This document shows positions 1-10,433 of a stretch of 64,000 nucleotides of DNA, one piece after another (position 1 is the stretch's first letter; every line of letters begins with the position of its first letter). The stretch is from Gemmatimonadota bacterium. Its GTDB lineage: Bacteria > ARS69. The notes below the pieces were generated by a model that saw only the letters and a program-made list of their open reading frames with translations, made no database searches and was not told where the DNA came from. The stretch covers positions 6,866 through 70,865 of the forward strand of contig JASLLL010000012.1 in NCBI GenBank assembly GCA_030747075.1, written 5' to 3'. Made by a program: the position numbers and the translations under genes.

Positions 1-566
1 GCCCACCCGGCCTGTCCCCGAGTTCGGCGCGTCACGCCGGCAACCCGGAGTTCATCGAGAAAAGTGCAAGGTTCACAGAGAAACACCGCTCCCTGTCAAG
101 AAAGGAGACCTTGCCGTCCGCTACTTTTCTCATCCCGGTGCCAGCTTGCACAAGAAACCCCTGAAACCACCGCAACTACCTGCAGTTTCACCTGTTGCGG
201 GCTCCTTGGTTCGCAAGAAAGCGTCATAAACAATGCTCCCACCCTTCCAGCATTCGACGCTGAAATCATACCGCCTCCCTCGCAAACACCGTCAGCTCAG
301 AACCTTAGCTTTTTACTGTCACCACCCCCTCTTCCCTGCTATAATATTCAACGAGTGGGAGAACTCTCGCCGGAGGTCTCCTTCTGTGGCGTGGAGTATC
401 TGATCGGATCTCTGCGCAGTGCCCGGCCGAAGTGAACTCGGCTTGGCGGATCAAGCCCGGCACCGCACGGCCCGATTCAGAGGAAGGGCCGGGGAAGCCG
501 ATCGCTTTTCGAGTGGGTGGCAATGTGGAGGCTGGTGTGTTCAGAAAGCGAACACAAGGACTGATC
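1..566. other. Non-coding stretch before the first gene
   Basis: No convincing gene is seen in this stretch. The open frames here have no Shine-Dalgarno site, no recognisable domain and unnatural composition. The part from about 120 to 330 looks less GC-rich than the rest of the window. A promoter-like TATAAT lies at 340-345 and probably serves the NHL gene, which would give a leader of about 215 bases. I see no tRNA cloverleaf or clear terminator. The first bases could hold the far upstream region of a gene outside the window. Confidence 0.5.
316..345 (+). promoter_or_regulatory. Candidate promoter for the NHL gene
   Basis: A perfect -10 hexamer TATAAT lies at 340-345. An 18-base spacer separates it from a weak -35 CTGTCA at 316-321, which matches the consensus at 4 of 6 positions. 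This is the best sigma-70-like site upstream of the NHL protein. Transcription would start near 352. The assignment rests on sequence match only. Confidence 0.4.
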
Positions 567-1550
567 GTGAAGGCGTTCGGGCTGCTCGTGTCGGCTCTTT
601 GCGTGATCGCGATCGTGTCTCCTCCCGCGTCCGCCGTGAAGGCTCCTCCGGAGTATCTGTTGTCATGGGGAAGTCCCGGGAGCGGGGCTTCGCAGTTCTC
701 CAGCCCGGCAGACCTTGCTGTCGGACCGGACGGTTGCGTGTATGTCGCCGACACCTACAACCACCGCGTCCAGAAGTTCTCCCCCGACGGGGCGTTCCTC
801 GACTCATGGGGCGGCATGGGTTCCACCAACGGGCACTTCATTCAGCCCGCCGGGATCACCGTCTCCGATGACAACACCATCTTTGTCGCCGACACATTCA
901 ACCACCGGATTCAGAAGTTCTCGTCCGCCGGGATCTATCTCCACTCCTGGGGTTCGTTCGGAGCGGGTCCGGGTGAGTTCAGCAACCCCACCGGGCTCGA
1001 TACCGACGCCGTCGGCAATCTCTATGTCGCGGACACCTACAACAACCGCATCCAGAAGTTCGCGCCTGACGGCACCTTCCTCGCCGAGTGGGGAAACATG
1101 GGCTTCGGCCCCGCCCAGTTCAACAGTCCGTTCGGGGTAGCCGTCAGCGTACTCGGCTATGTCTATGTCTCCGACACCTACAACTACCGCATCCAGAAGT
1201 TCCTCACCGATGGGACCTTCCTGGACCAGTGGGGAGGCATGGGCGGCAGCAACGGGTACTTCTCGGTCGCCAATCGCCTGACGACCGACGGGCGCGGACG
1301 CGTCTTCGTCGCCGATACCTACAACCATCGCGTTCAGGGCTTCACGGGCCACGGCAACTACTTCACCTCCTGGGGGTGGCTGGGAACCAATCCCGGCTGG
1401 TTCTACTTCCCCACCGCCGTTGCGATCGCGCCGGACGACGAGCACTACTATGTTGCGGACACGCTGAACAACCGTATCCAGAAGTTCGGCCCGGCGGTCA
1501 TCGGTCTGGCCGATGCTTCCTGGGGCAAGGTGAAGAGCCTCTACCGCTAG
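567..1550 (+). CDS. Secreted NHL-repeat beta-propeller protein
   Basis: The start is GTG 567, preceded by AAGGA at 556-560. It gives a typical signal peptide of about 21 residues (KAFGLLVSALCVIAIV, cleavage after SA). A longer in-frame start at 432 lacks a ribosome site and would bury the signal peptide. The mature protein, within a total of 327 residues, is six NHL repeats of about 47 residues. Each carries the motif VADTYNHRIQKF or a close variant and a preceding SWG-F segment, so it should fold as one six-bladed propeller. NHL propellers bind proteins, RNA or sugars. No enzyme domain and no C-terminal sorting domain is present, so it is probably periplasmic or extracellular. The gene stands alone: the kinase downstream has its own ribosome site after a 191-base gap. 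The binding partner is unknown. Confidence 0.85.
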   Translation: MKAFGLLVSALCVIAIVSPPASAVKAPPEYLLSWGSPGSGASQFSSPADLAVGPDGCVYVADTYNHRVQKFSPDGAFLDSWGGMGSTNGHFIQPAGITVSDDNTIFVADTFNHRIQKFSSAGIYLHSWGSFGAGPGEFSNPTGLDTDAVGNLYVADTYNNRIQKFAPDGTFLAEWGNMGFGPAQFNSPFGVAVSVLGYVYVSDTYNYRIQKFLTDGTFLDQWGGMGGSNGYFSVANRLTTDGRGRVFVADTYNHRVQGFTGHGNYFTSWGWLGTNPGWFYFPTAVAIAPDDEHYYVADTLNNRIQKFGPAVIGLADASWGKVKSLYR

Positions 1551-1741
1551 GCCACGCCGCTCACGGCGTTTCTTCCGCCACACCCGGCCAGACTGCCTGC
1601 TCACCCTTCTCCCGCCCCGTCCGGTCAAGCACTCCGCTCCCTCTGCCGATACCCCGCTGGGAGGCTGTTTCTCCCGCCATCACTTCCGCATGGGGTCCGG
1701 GACTCCCGGACTCATCGCACGCTTCCGTCTTGAGGGGATCG

Positions 1742-2658
<917 letters not shown>

Positions 2659-2662
<4 letters not shown>

Positions 2663-3669
2663 ACTTCGCGAAGCGTGGCGCCCCCTGCCACGAACCTCGC
2701 CTGCCCGCGTTCGCGTCCACAGCCACGCTTCTCCTCACGCTGCTCACATCCACATCCTGCTCCCCCGGCGGGGAATCGGAAAGCACCCCACCGTTTCTGG
2801 AGACGCCCAGCGCCGCCCTGTCCGAAGGCCGGATCGAGGATGCGTTCCGTCTTCTAGTCAAGGTGTGCGCGGACCACCCGGACTCCCCGCAGGCCCACCG
2901 GCTTCTCGCGCAGACCTGCCTTCGCGCCGGACGCACCCGTCGAGGCGTCCGTGCGATCACCCGCGCACTGGAACTGAACGACGCGGACCCAGAGTCGCAC
3001 CGGATCTCCGCGCGCCTCGACGATTCCCGCTTCCATCCCGTGGATGCCATCGCCTCCGCGCGAAGGGCGCTGCACCTCGATCCCGTTCACCTGGAGGGCC
3101 ACCTGCTGCTCGGCCGCCTTCTTCTGGGCGCCGCTGACAACGAAGGCGCGGTCGTCGCATTCCGAAGAGCGCACGAGCTCGCCCCGGAGAGTTCCCCGGC
3201 CCTTCGCGGCCTTGCCCGGTCGCTGGTGCTCGCGGGCCATCAGGACGAAGGCGACCCGCTGGTGGAGGAATACCTCCGCAAGCATCCCCGGGACGGGGAA
3301 CTCGTCCACCTGCGCGGACTCTCACGAATGCGCGGGGGGGATTTCGACGGCGCGGAGGAGGACTTCCGCGCAACCATCCGGATGCAGCCGCACATCCCTT
3401 CCGCGCACTACAACCTGGCGCGGATCCTTCGCCAGAGTGAGCGGCCGGAAGAGGCGGAGCGAGTCCTCGCCACCTTTCATGTGGTGAACAAGCGCGACCG
3501 CGAAATCCGCATTCTCCAGAGGGTGCTCCTGGGCCGGCCGGACGACATCTCCGTGGCAAGGAAACTCGCGAGACTCCTGGAGAAGGCGAAACGCACCGAA
3601 GAAGCCGCGCGCGCCGCCGCACGGGTTCGGGAGCTGCGCAGAGAGGCTGAGGAGCAGAGCCGGGGCTAG
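2659..3669 (+). CDS. Exported TPR-repeat protein
   Basis: The protein has 336 residues. It starts with GTG 2659, which overlaps the kinase stop (GTGA) and has AAGGAG at 2642-2647. The N-terminus carries a hydrophobic segment (residues 19-31) ending in STSC, a poor lipobox, so it is either a lipoprotein or has an ordinary signal peptide. From about residue 50 to 325 the chain is a run of seven or eight tetratricopeptide helical pairs, with the usual A-x-x-P spacing (for example LDPVHLEGHLLLGRLLL). TPR arrays are protein-binding scaffolds. Coupling to the kinase suggests a shared task, but none can be named. The stop codon interlocks with that of the convergent cytochrome gene through a shared CTAG. 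Confidence 0.8.
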
Positions 3670-4970
3670 CCCGTCACCGCCACGGTATACGATGCGCTCC
3701 ACATATCGAAGATCTCGATCGGAAGCAACTCGGGAAGATCAATGGCGCGCAGAATGGGCGGGGCGATCGGTCGGAACCGAAGCATGATCTCCACCGTCAG
3801 CGGTCCGGAAGCCGCCGCGGGGACCGTCACCGGATAGTGCGCGGTGCGCGTGCTCATGTACGGAAGGAGCAGCGAATCGTCGATGGAGGTGGCCACAAAC
3901 GAAAGAAGCGTGCGTTCCCCGTCTGCGTCGTAGAGCTTCGAGTGGAACAGCGTGAGATCCGGATCCTCCGCCACCGTGACCAGGTCTCCGTTGGCCAGAA
4001 GGTACCCTGACCGATACACCGACGCACCGGCACTGTCCGTCACGGCAATCGAGACCCACATCTCCCTCGAAAACGAAACGCCCGACGGGATGGAGTGCCC
4101 GGTCTGGTCGTTGGTCACGCGAACCACCACATCCAGCGCCTCGCCCGGGGCCGCTTCTGCCGGGATCCCTTCCACACTCACGGAGACCGCATTCTCCAGC
4201 AGATCCTGAATGTCCGCCTTCTGCGCCTCCAGATCGATCCCCTGAAACGGGGCGTAGGCGTAGTCCACGCCGACCACCGTATGCCGGTGGATTCCCTCGC
4301 GGACGGGCGAATCCGTAGCGGCACGACCCGTGTAGGTCTTCATGTGGCAGGTCTGGCATTCCACCCCCATGCCGGAGAGGTTGGTCTGCTGCCATTCGCG
4401 GAATGTGTTCTCCAGCCCGACCCCATCCGGTAGGTCCACCTGATGGCAAGGTGCGCAGATCGCGGAAGACCCGAAGAACGATCGGTGAAGAGACGGGTGG
4501 TCCTCGTTCGGGACGGGATCCGTCATCCGCCCGTACTTCGCGCCCGTGGGGTCCAGATCCGCAAGGAAGGAAATGTCCGCGACAGGCGGCACTTCCGAGA
4601 TGGAATGGCAGACATCGCAGGACAACCCGTGCTCCGCCAGATCCTGCGGGTCCACGCCGGGGTCCTCCATCTCTTCCGCGCGAGCCTGCGAAGGACCATG
4701 ACACTGAATGCACTCTTCTCCGACGCCTCCCGCGCCCATTTCTTCCGCGATCTCCCGCAGGCGAAGCATGATGGGATCCGTCGCGCCGTATGCGTGCATG
4801 GAACGCTGCCACTCCTGAAGATGCTGCGGATGGCAGGAGCCACAGTCTTCCGGGCTGTCAAAAAGGCCCGAGGCATCTCCCGAGCCCGGACCCGTCCCGC
4901 TTCCGGAGCATGCGACGATCAGAGTGACCATGCCGAGGAGTGTGAACGCGCAAACCAGCCTGACGGGCAT
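3666..4970 (-). CDS. Pentaheme cytochrome c lipoprotein (c554-like)
   Basis: The 434-residue protein has a lipoprotein signal ending in LIVAC (Cys21) and five CXXCH heme-binding motifs (Cys43, 87, 118, 172 and 205). The spacing and the extra histidines fit the cytochrome c554/multiheme fold used in periplasmic or outer-membrane electron transfer. Residues from about 255 on form a heme-free beta-rich domain (VVVRVTNDQTGHSIPSG) common in secreted multiheme proteins. GAGAGG sits just before the ATG at 4970. The gene stands alone with no reductase, quinol oxidase or porin next to it, so its redox partner is unknown. Its last four bases are shared with the TPR gene on the other strand. Confidence 0.88.
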   Translation of the reverse strand: MPVRLVCAFTLLGMVTLIVACSGSGTGPGSGDASGLFDSPEDCGSCHPQHLQEWQRSMHAYGATDPIMLRLREIAEEMGAGGVGEECIQCHGPSQARAEEMEDPGVDPQDLAEHGLSCDVCHSISEVPPVADISFLADLDPTGAKYGRMTDPVPNEDHPSLHRSFFGSSAICAPCHQVDLPDGVGLENTFREWQQTNLSGMGVECQTCHMKTYTGRAATDSPVREGIHRHTVVGVDYAYAPFQGIDLEAQKADIQDLLENAVSVSVEGIPAEAAPGEALDVVVRVTNDQTGHSIPSGVSFSREMWVSIAVTDSAGASVYRSGYLLANGDLVTVAEDPDLTLFHSKLYDADGERTLLSFVATSIDDSLLLPYMSTRTAHYPVTVPAAASGPLTVEIMLRFRPIAPPILRAIDLPELLPIEIFDMWSASYTVAVTG

Positions 4971-5055
4971 CGGGACCTCTCATCATGACGCGCACGGGTG
5001 GGCAACCGGTATCGGCATCATCATACCGTGATCGCCCCGCACCGGGAAGAGGCCT

Positions 5056-5718
5056 TCAGGATCCGGTTGAACTCGGCGGCTGGCGGCGCATCTCGTCGAG
5101 GTCCGGCTTCAGGTGCTCCTGATAGCAGTCGGGGCAGACGCCGTGGCTGAACTCGGCGTGCGAATGCCGTTCCACATAACTCTCGACTTCCGTCCAGTAG
5201 TTCCGGTCATCGCGGATCTTCTTGCAGTAGGAGCAAATGGGGAGCAGTCCTCGAAGCGCCTTCACCTGCCCGAGCGCGGCCTCCAGCTCGAACACGCGTT
5301 CGGCAAGCTTCGCCTGAAGACTGACCATTCGCGCTCCGACGCTCAGTCGGGCTTTGAGTTCGTCCTTGTCGAAGGGCTTCGAGACATAGTCGTCAACTCC
5401 CGCACGCAGCCCTTCAAGCGTGTCCTCCCGGCTTCCCTTGGCCGTCAGCATAATGAGGTACCGTGCGGAGTGTTCGCCCGAATCCTCCTCGGCCTCGCGA
5501 AGGCGTCGCACAATCTCCAGACCTTCCATCCCCGGCATCATCCAGTCGAGCACCACCAGGCGGGGCGCATCGGGTCGTTCGAGCAACTCCCACGCCTCGA
5601 TCCCGTCGCGCGCGGACACCACCTCGTATCCCCAACGCCCGAGGAAGGTCTCCAGGACCCTCAGTGAGGTGGGATCGTCTTCGGCAATCAGGATTCTCAA
5701 GGTCTTCCCCGGATGCAC
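5056..5718 (-). CDS. Response regulator with a Cys4 C-terminal tail
   Basis: The 220-residue protein has a receiver domain with acidic pocket EDD (residues 13-15), phosphoacceptor Asp58 in VVLDWMMP, Thr92 and Lys114. A helical linker at 125-155 leads to a conserved tail with two CXXC pairs (Cys162/165 in CSYCKKIRDD and Cys195/198 in CPDC) that looks like a zinc ribbon. The same tail occurs at the ends of many uncharacterised receivers and kinases; its task is not established as far as I know. There is no DNA-binding domain, so output is probably by protein contact. The start is GTG 5718. An alternative TTG at 5700 would give the classic MRILIAEDD start. It is an orphan, and the soluble kinase at 1.7-2.7 kb is a possible but unproven partner. 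Confidence 0.88.
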   Translation of the reverse strand: MHPGKTLRILIAEDDPTSLRVLETFLGRWGYEVVSARDGIEAWELLERPDAPRLVVLDWMMPGMEGLEIVRRLREAEEDSGEHSARYLIMLTAKGSREDTLEGLRAGVDDYVSKPFDKDELKARLSVGARMVSLQAKLAERVFELEAALGQVKALRGLLPICSYCKKIRDDRNYWTEVESYVERHSHAEFSHGVCPDCYQEHLKPDLDEMRRQPPSSTGS

Positions 5719-5819
5719 GGCAAGGGATGGTCAGTGCGAAGAGTCTCGTTCTCTCCTCTGAATCGGCCCGGGGGAGGACACCCTTGACGGGGGATCCGTG
5801 CGTGGAAAAGCGAGCTTGC

Positions 5820-6833
5820 CTATCGTCGCCGGAAGAGAGTGAAGACGCGGCGGATCTTGGAAATCCTGACCGGCTTGAGTCCGCGAAAGAGCATATTGAA
5901 CAGCCGGACGGGTATGAGTGACAGGATTCGCGCCGTCTCCGGAAGGGACGGTGGAAGCATGCCGGAACGCGAGGAACGCGCGAAGCCGAGCTCTTCCATG
6001 ACGCCGCCGAAGACCCGCTCACCGATCCAGACCTCCGTCTTCGTGAGTTCTGTCCGCCACCGGTCCCGGGAGTCCGTGAAGATCCCGGCGGCCGTTCCGG
6101 ACGCCGCCTCGTCTCCGAACGAAGTGTTGGCGGAGTCCACGACCACCATCGCGGGGTCATACTCGACGCCGATGTGATCGCAAAGGAGACGCGTGTGCGC
6201 CTCCGGATCCGCCACCAGGTCTTCGTAGCGAAGTTCATGAACCGCCGCGCCCCACGGTTCCCCGCGCGCTTCCAGAAGTGCGGTCATGTAGCTTCGCCAG
6301 AGGAGAGAGTTGGTGATCGGGTTGTATCGCTCCCGGTAGGTGGACACTTCCCGGCGGTGGTAGTTCTTGTACGAGGCAAGAAAGGCGCGGGGGTCCCGGA
6401 TGAGCGCCACGATGCGCGCGTCCGGAAACCACCGGAGGATGGTGGAAAGGTAGAGGATGTCCTGCGGGCTGGAGTCTCCCCAGAAGTCCGCGTGCTTCAG
6501 GTCCGCACCCGTTCGAAGCAGCACTTCCAGAAGCGCCCGGTAATCACCGCCGGCCGCTCGCACCCGGTCCCGGTATACATCCGGCCCGAGGACATCGGCC
6601 AGCAGAGGATCGCTGCCGTACTCCGCCACGATCCAGCGAATCCGTTCGATCGCGCGGTCCAGCGATGCGTCCTCCGAGAGATCCCCGAGCCGAGCGCGAT
6701 CGTCGAGAATCCGCTCGAAGAAGTGGACTTCGTCCAGCAGGTGAATCCGCGGATGACGGTTGAGAATCTCTTTTGCGAGGGTGGTGCCCGTTCGCGGCGA
6801 ACCCACGACAAAGACCGGTCGTCCCAAGGCCAA
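5820..6833 (-). CDS. Sulfotransferase family protein
   Basis: The 337-residue protein belongs to the PAPS-dependent sulfotransferase fold. The 5'-phosphosulfate loop is at residues 9-20 (VVGSPRTGTTLA), and the 3'-phosphate motif is around Arg146-Ser154 (LIRDPRAFLASY). His38 (in LLDEVHFFE) is in the region of the usual catalytic base. The start is TTG 6833 with AAGGA eight bases upstream. A well-formed extended -10 (TGCTAGAGT) lies 40 bases before it. Such enzymes transfer sulfate to glycans, lipids or small molecules. No PAPS synthesis gene is near, and the acceptor cannot be told from the sequence. The C-terminus is basic. Confidence 0.82.
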   Translation of the reverse strand: MALGRPVFVVGSPRTGTTLAKEILNRHPRIHLLDEVHFFERILDDRARLGDLSEDASLDRAIERIRWIVAEYGSDPLLADVLGPDVYRDRVRAAGGDYRALLEVLLRTGADLKHADFWGDSSPQDILYLSTILRWFPDARIVALIRDPRAFLASYKNYHRREVSTYRERYNPITNSLLWRSYMTALLEARGEPWGAAVHELRYEDLVADPEAHTRLLCDHIGVEYDPAMVVVDSANTSFGDEAASGTAAGIFTDSRDRWRTELTKTEVWIGERVFGGVMEELGFARSSRSGMLPPSLPETARILSLIPVRLFNMLFRGLKPVRISKIRRVFTLFRRR

Positions 6834-6872
6834 AGCAGCCGTCCTTCCTCGGGGAGGGGCGAGGGAAGCTCC

Positions 6873-6881
6873 ACTCTAGCA
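6873..6881 (-). promoter_or_regulatory. Extended -10 promoter of the sulfotransferase gene
   Basis: On the minus strand the sequence reads TGC-TAGAGT, matching the TGn extended -10 seen before several other genes here. It lies 40 bases upstream of the TTG start. No good -35 is visible, as expected for extended -10 promoters. Confidence 0.45.
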
Positions 6882-6953
6882 CAACTGGGGAATACCGACA
6901 GCGAGCGCAGGCGTGGGCGGCCGGAAGCAATCGGCCGACCGTCCCCTCCCCCG

Positions 6954-9900
6954 TCACCGCAGGAGCGTCACCTTCCGCGTGCCGGAATGCCCGGAGAGCG
7001 TGTATCGCACGAAGTAAACGCCAGCCCCCACCGCCACGGAGGCATCGTCGGTGCCGTCCCAGTTCAGCGTGTGCCCGCCGGACAACGCGGGACCGGACGC
7101 CAGTCGACGAACGAGGCGACCGCTGACATCGAAGATGTCAATCCGCAGGTCGCCCGACCCCTCGGGAACATCATACCGGACTGCGGTCTGCGTGCGGAAG
7201 GGATTGGGAGAGACGCGGTGCGACGCCGCGATGGCCGGGAGCGAACCCGGGCCGACATCGGTCGACGGGCTTCCCATGCGCACTCCATGCGTCCACTCCA
7301 CCACGAGATCCGAACACGCGGGATTCACTCCGAAAGTCGCGACGGAATGGGAGGAACGCCAGCGAAGATCCGTGCCCGTGTGGACGACCGGATTCCACGC
7401 GCCGTCCGGGAGGATCGCCTGCCAGTTCGCGCCTCCGTCCGCGGTGATCTCCCAGGTGACCGTCTCGGCCTGCGTCGTCACAAGACGCACGCCGGTGATC
7501 GGTTGCGCCCCCCCGGTGCCGAGTCCCACGATCACGAGCCCCGCCCAGTGGTCCGCCACGAATGCGTAGTTCCCCCGCGTCGCCATGGAGATGGCATACG
7601 ACGGGAGGCCCAACGCGGGACCGAGAACCGGCGCGGCCGGGTGAGTGATGTCCACCATCTGGAAGCTGGCCCCGTCGGATACGAGCGCGTACGCCCCCGC
7701 AACCGAAACACCCACGGCGTCTCCCGGAGTCTCCAGAGAAGCCGCCACTTCCGGCGCGGTCGGGTCGGTGACATCCACCACCGTAAGACCCGCCCACCCG
7801 TCCGCCAGGAATGCGTGATTCCCGTAGACGGCGACCTCCGTCATCCATCCCGGAGACCGGACGCTTCCGGCAAGCACGGGTGCGGACGGATCCGTCAGAT
7901 CGAAGACACGCAGGCCATAACCCTTGTCTCCCGCGAAGAGGTACTGCCCGGAGATCTCCAGGTCCACGGCAAAGTCGGGTTTTGCGAGTGTGGCAACGAG
8001 AGACGGCGACGCGGGGTTCGACACATTCACCACCGCAAGGCCGCGATGGCCGTCCGCCACGAATGCGTAGTCACCGTGGAGCGCCACATCAAACGCATCC
8101 CCCGGCGTGTCCACGCTGCCGAGAAGCGTCGGCGCCGTCGGGTCCGAGACATCGTACCCGTGGAGACCCCGGAATCCGTCGGCCACCCACGCCACATCCG
8201 CAACGACCGAGACCGCGCGCGCGTAGTCGGGCGTTCCCGCGCTTCCGGCCAGTTCCGGATTCTCCGGGTCGGAGACATCCACGACGACCAGCCCCTGCGT
8301 ATAGTCCGCGACAAATGCGTAGTCCCCCGCCACGGCCACACCGTGCGCGTAGTCCGGCGTATCGTACTGCCCGACAATCGCGGGATTGGCTTCCAGGCGC
8401 ACCGGCATGGGGTTTGAGAGTGCAAGCGACTGCCCCGTGTTGCGAAGCGAGTCGAAGGCGGGGTCCATCGTGGCGATCCGCGCCACCTGCAGGCCCGAGT
8501 TGCCGTCGGCAACGCAGAGCAGCGTCCCGGATACCGAAAGCTGGTTCGCCTTGTCCGGCGTGTCCATGCCTCCGACGATCACCGGGTGGTCTCCGTCCGT
8601 GATGTCCATCGTGACCACCCCGCCGAACTTGTCCGCGACGAACAGTCGGTTCCCCCACACGCGCACGCAGTGCGCATAGTCCGCCGTATCCACCGTCGAG
8701 CCCACGACCGGATGGTCCGGGTTCGTCACATCGACCACGGTGACGCCCTCGTACCCACAGGCCACGAATGCGCGGTCCCCGGAGATCGCCACGGCTCGCG
8801 CATACCCGGGAACCGTGGTCGATCCGACGGCGACGGGGTTCAGCGGGTCGGAAATGTCCACGACACCCAGTCCATCCAGATTCCCCGCGAGGAACGCCCG
8901 GTTCCCCGCGACCGCGATGTCCCATGTGTAGCGCGTCGGAGAGAGGATCGTCGCGGCTTCGGTCGGATTCGTCGGGTCGGAAATGTCCACAACGGTCAAA
9001 AACCCGGTGACTGAATCGCAGATGTAGACATAGTCCCCCTCGACGGCCATCTCCTCCAGTTCGGTGGCCGTCGTCTGGAGCGACCCGAGAAGTACGGGGT
9101 GGGTCGGGTCGGACACATCCACCGTGTAGAAGTCGTCATGCCGCGAGTTCAGGAGTGCCAGGTCCCCGTCCACCAGAACGCTGTGGTGATCTTCCGGAAG
9201 CGGAAGCCCTCCGGCGAGCACCGGATTCCCGGGGTCGGAGACATCCACGACGGAGAGCCCGTCTTCAAAGTCGGCGACGAAAGCGTAATCCCCGTCGAGG
9301 AAGACATCCCGTGCGTAGCCGGGAGTATCCAGCGAGGCCAGAAGCGTCGGATCGGGGACGGGTTCGCTGATCCGGACCGCCACCAGATGCGAAGCTCCCG
9401 CTCCGGACGCCGCCACGAATGCGTGGAAGCCGCTGAGGGCGACCGCCTGCGCCGAAGCCACGGCGACCACGCCGGCTTCCGGAAGCGGTGCGAAGGGATC
9501 GGAGACATCCACCTGGAGAATCCCCGCCTCCCCGGCGGCGACCCACGCCCGATCCCCGTCGATCGCCAGATCCAGGGCGGAACCCGGGAGTGAGGCAGCG
9601 CCCGCCGCGACCGGGTGCGCCGGATCGAAAATATCCACGCCGCAAAGACCCTGATCCGCATCCGCAATCCACGCCGTTTCTCCCCGAAGGGCGACCGCTC
9701 GCGCTTCGCCCGGCGTGTTGAACAGCGCAAGCGGCACGGGAGCCGCCGGATCGGTGACATCGAGAACGGAAAGCCCCGCCGCGCCACAGGCGACAAACGC
9801 ACGATCCCCGGCGACCACAACATCCAGCGCGGGGGCGGTGCCGGACTCCGTCGCGAGAAGCGTGGGTGAAGCAAGGTCGGAAATGTCCACAACATGCACG

Positions 9901-10433
9901 CCGCCCGACCCCGCCGCGAGGAAGAGCCGGTTTCCGCGCACGGCGATTCCCTGTGCGTCGCCCACAAGAGGCAGTTGCGCCAGGAGTCCGGGAGCCAGGG
10001 GATTCGTCCCGTCAAAGACGGCCAGCCCCGCCGCGCCGCACGCGACAAAGATGGCATTCCCCTTCACGGAAACCGCCAGTGCTTCTCCGGGGGTCGCGAT
10101 CCCGACACGCGCGGAACCCGGCGCCGTCGGATCCTCAATGTCGAACACGGCCAGCCCGGCCAAGCCACACGCCACAAAAGCGCGATCTCCCGACACGGCC
10201 ACATCCATCGCATCCCCGGAAGTACCCGCCGAACCGATGACGCAAGGAACCGTCCCCGCGCCGGGGTACAGCTTGAGTTCCGCCTCCACCGTATCCCACC
10301 AGGCGGTCGTGGCCGCTTCGTCCCGATGGATGACGGTGGAGAAGTCCTCGTGGAAGGACTCGGCAAGCACACCGGAGACCGGGCAGAGCATCGCCGCAGC
10401 CGCCACCGCTGTCACCTTCGCCCGTCGCACCAC
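6954..10433 (-). CDS. Giant secreted LVIVD-repeat propeller protein with sorting domain
   Basis: The 1159-residue protein starts at GTG 10433 or 10430, chosen because GAGGTGA sits 4-7 bases upstream. The longer in-frame start at 10499 lies inside the promoter. A signal peptide (AKVTAVAAAAMLCPVSGVLA) is followed by about 21 LVIVD repeats of about 43 residues, each FVAD-x-x-GL-V-VDVSDPxxP. Twenty-one blades would fit three seven-bladed propellers. The last 80 residues are a FlgD-Ig/type IX-like sorting domain (FDVSGRLVRRL, WDG, GVYFVRY, KVTLLR). LVIVD proteins are found on bacterial surfaces and are thought to bind ligands or act in adhesion; no enzyme domain is present. A short non-repeat block at about 945-1055 (TWEITADGG) separates propellers and tail. 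The repeated DNA is coding, not a satellite. Confidence 0.88.
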   Translation of the reverse strand: MVRRAKVTAVAAAAMLCPVSGVLAESFHEDFSTVIHRDEAATTAWWDTVEAELKLYPGAGTVPCVIGSAGTSGDAMDVAVSGDRAFVACGLAGLAVFDIEDPTAPGSARVGIATPGEALAVSVKGNAIFVACGAAGLAVFDGTNPLAPGLLAQLPLVGDAQGIAVRGNRLFLAAGSGGVHVVDISDLASPTLLATESGTAPALDVVVAGDRAFVACGAAGLSVLDVTDPAAPVPLALFNTPGEARAVALRGETAWIADADQGLCGVDIFDPAHPVAAGAASLPGSALDLAIDGDRAWVAAGEAGILQVDVSDPFAPLPEAGVVAVASAQAVALSGFHAFVAASGAGASHLVAVRISEPVPDPTLLASLDTPGYARDVFLDGDYAFVADFEDGLSVVDVSDPGNPVLAGGLPLPEDHHSVLVDGDLALLNSRHDDFYTVDVSDPTHPVLLGSLQTTATELEEMAVEGDYVYICDSVTGFLTVVDISDPTNPTEAATILSPTRYTWDIAVAGNRAFLAGNLDGLGVVDISDPLNPVAVGSTTVPGYARAVAISGDRAFVACGYEGVTVVDVTNPDHPVVGSTVDTADYAHCVRVWGNRLFVADKFGGVVTMDITDGDHPVIVGGMDTPDKANQLSVSGTLLCVADGNSGLQVARIATMDPAFDSLRNTGQSLALSNPMPVRLEANPAIVGQYDTPDYAHGVAVAGDYAFVADYTQGLVVVDVSDPENPELAGSAGTPDYARAVSVVADVAWVADGFRGLHGYDVSDPTAPTLLGSVDTPGDAFDVALHGDYAFVADGHRGLAVVNVSNPASPSLVATLAKPDFAVDLEISGQYLFAGDKGYGLRVFDLTDPSAPVLAGSVRSPGWMTEVAVYGNHAFLADGWAGLTVVDVTDPTAPEVAASLETPGDAVGVSVAGAYALVSDGASFQMVDITHPAAPVLGPALGLPSYAISMATRGNYAFVADHWAGLVIVGLGTGGAQPITGVRLVTTQAETVTWEITADGGANWQAILPDGAWNPVVHTGTDLRWRSSHSVATFGVNPACSDLVVEWTHGVRMGSPSTDVGPGSLPAIAASHRVSPNPFRTQTAVRYDVPEGSGDLRIDIFDVSGRLVRRLASGPALSGGHTLNWDGTDDASVAVGAGVYFVRYTLSGHSGTRKVTLLR

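Noticed and set aside
64-435. A possible 123-codon gene at the left end
   Set aside because: It has no ribosome site, unusual composition and no recognisable motif, and it crosses the likely promoter at 316-345.
7000-10200. Regular repeated DNA resembling a satellite or CRISPR-like array
   Set aside because: The period is about 129 bases and in frame; it encodes LVIVD blades with sequence drift, and there are no spacers.
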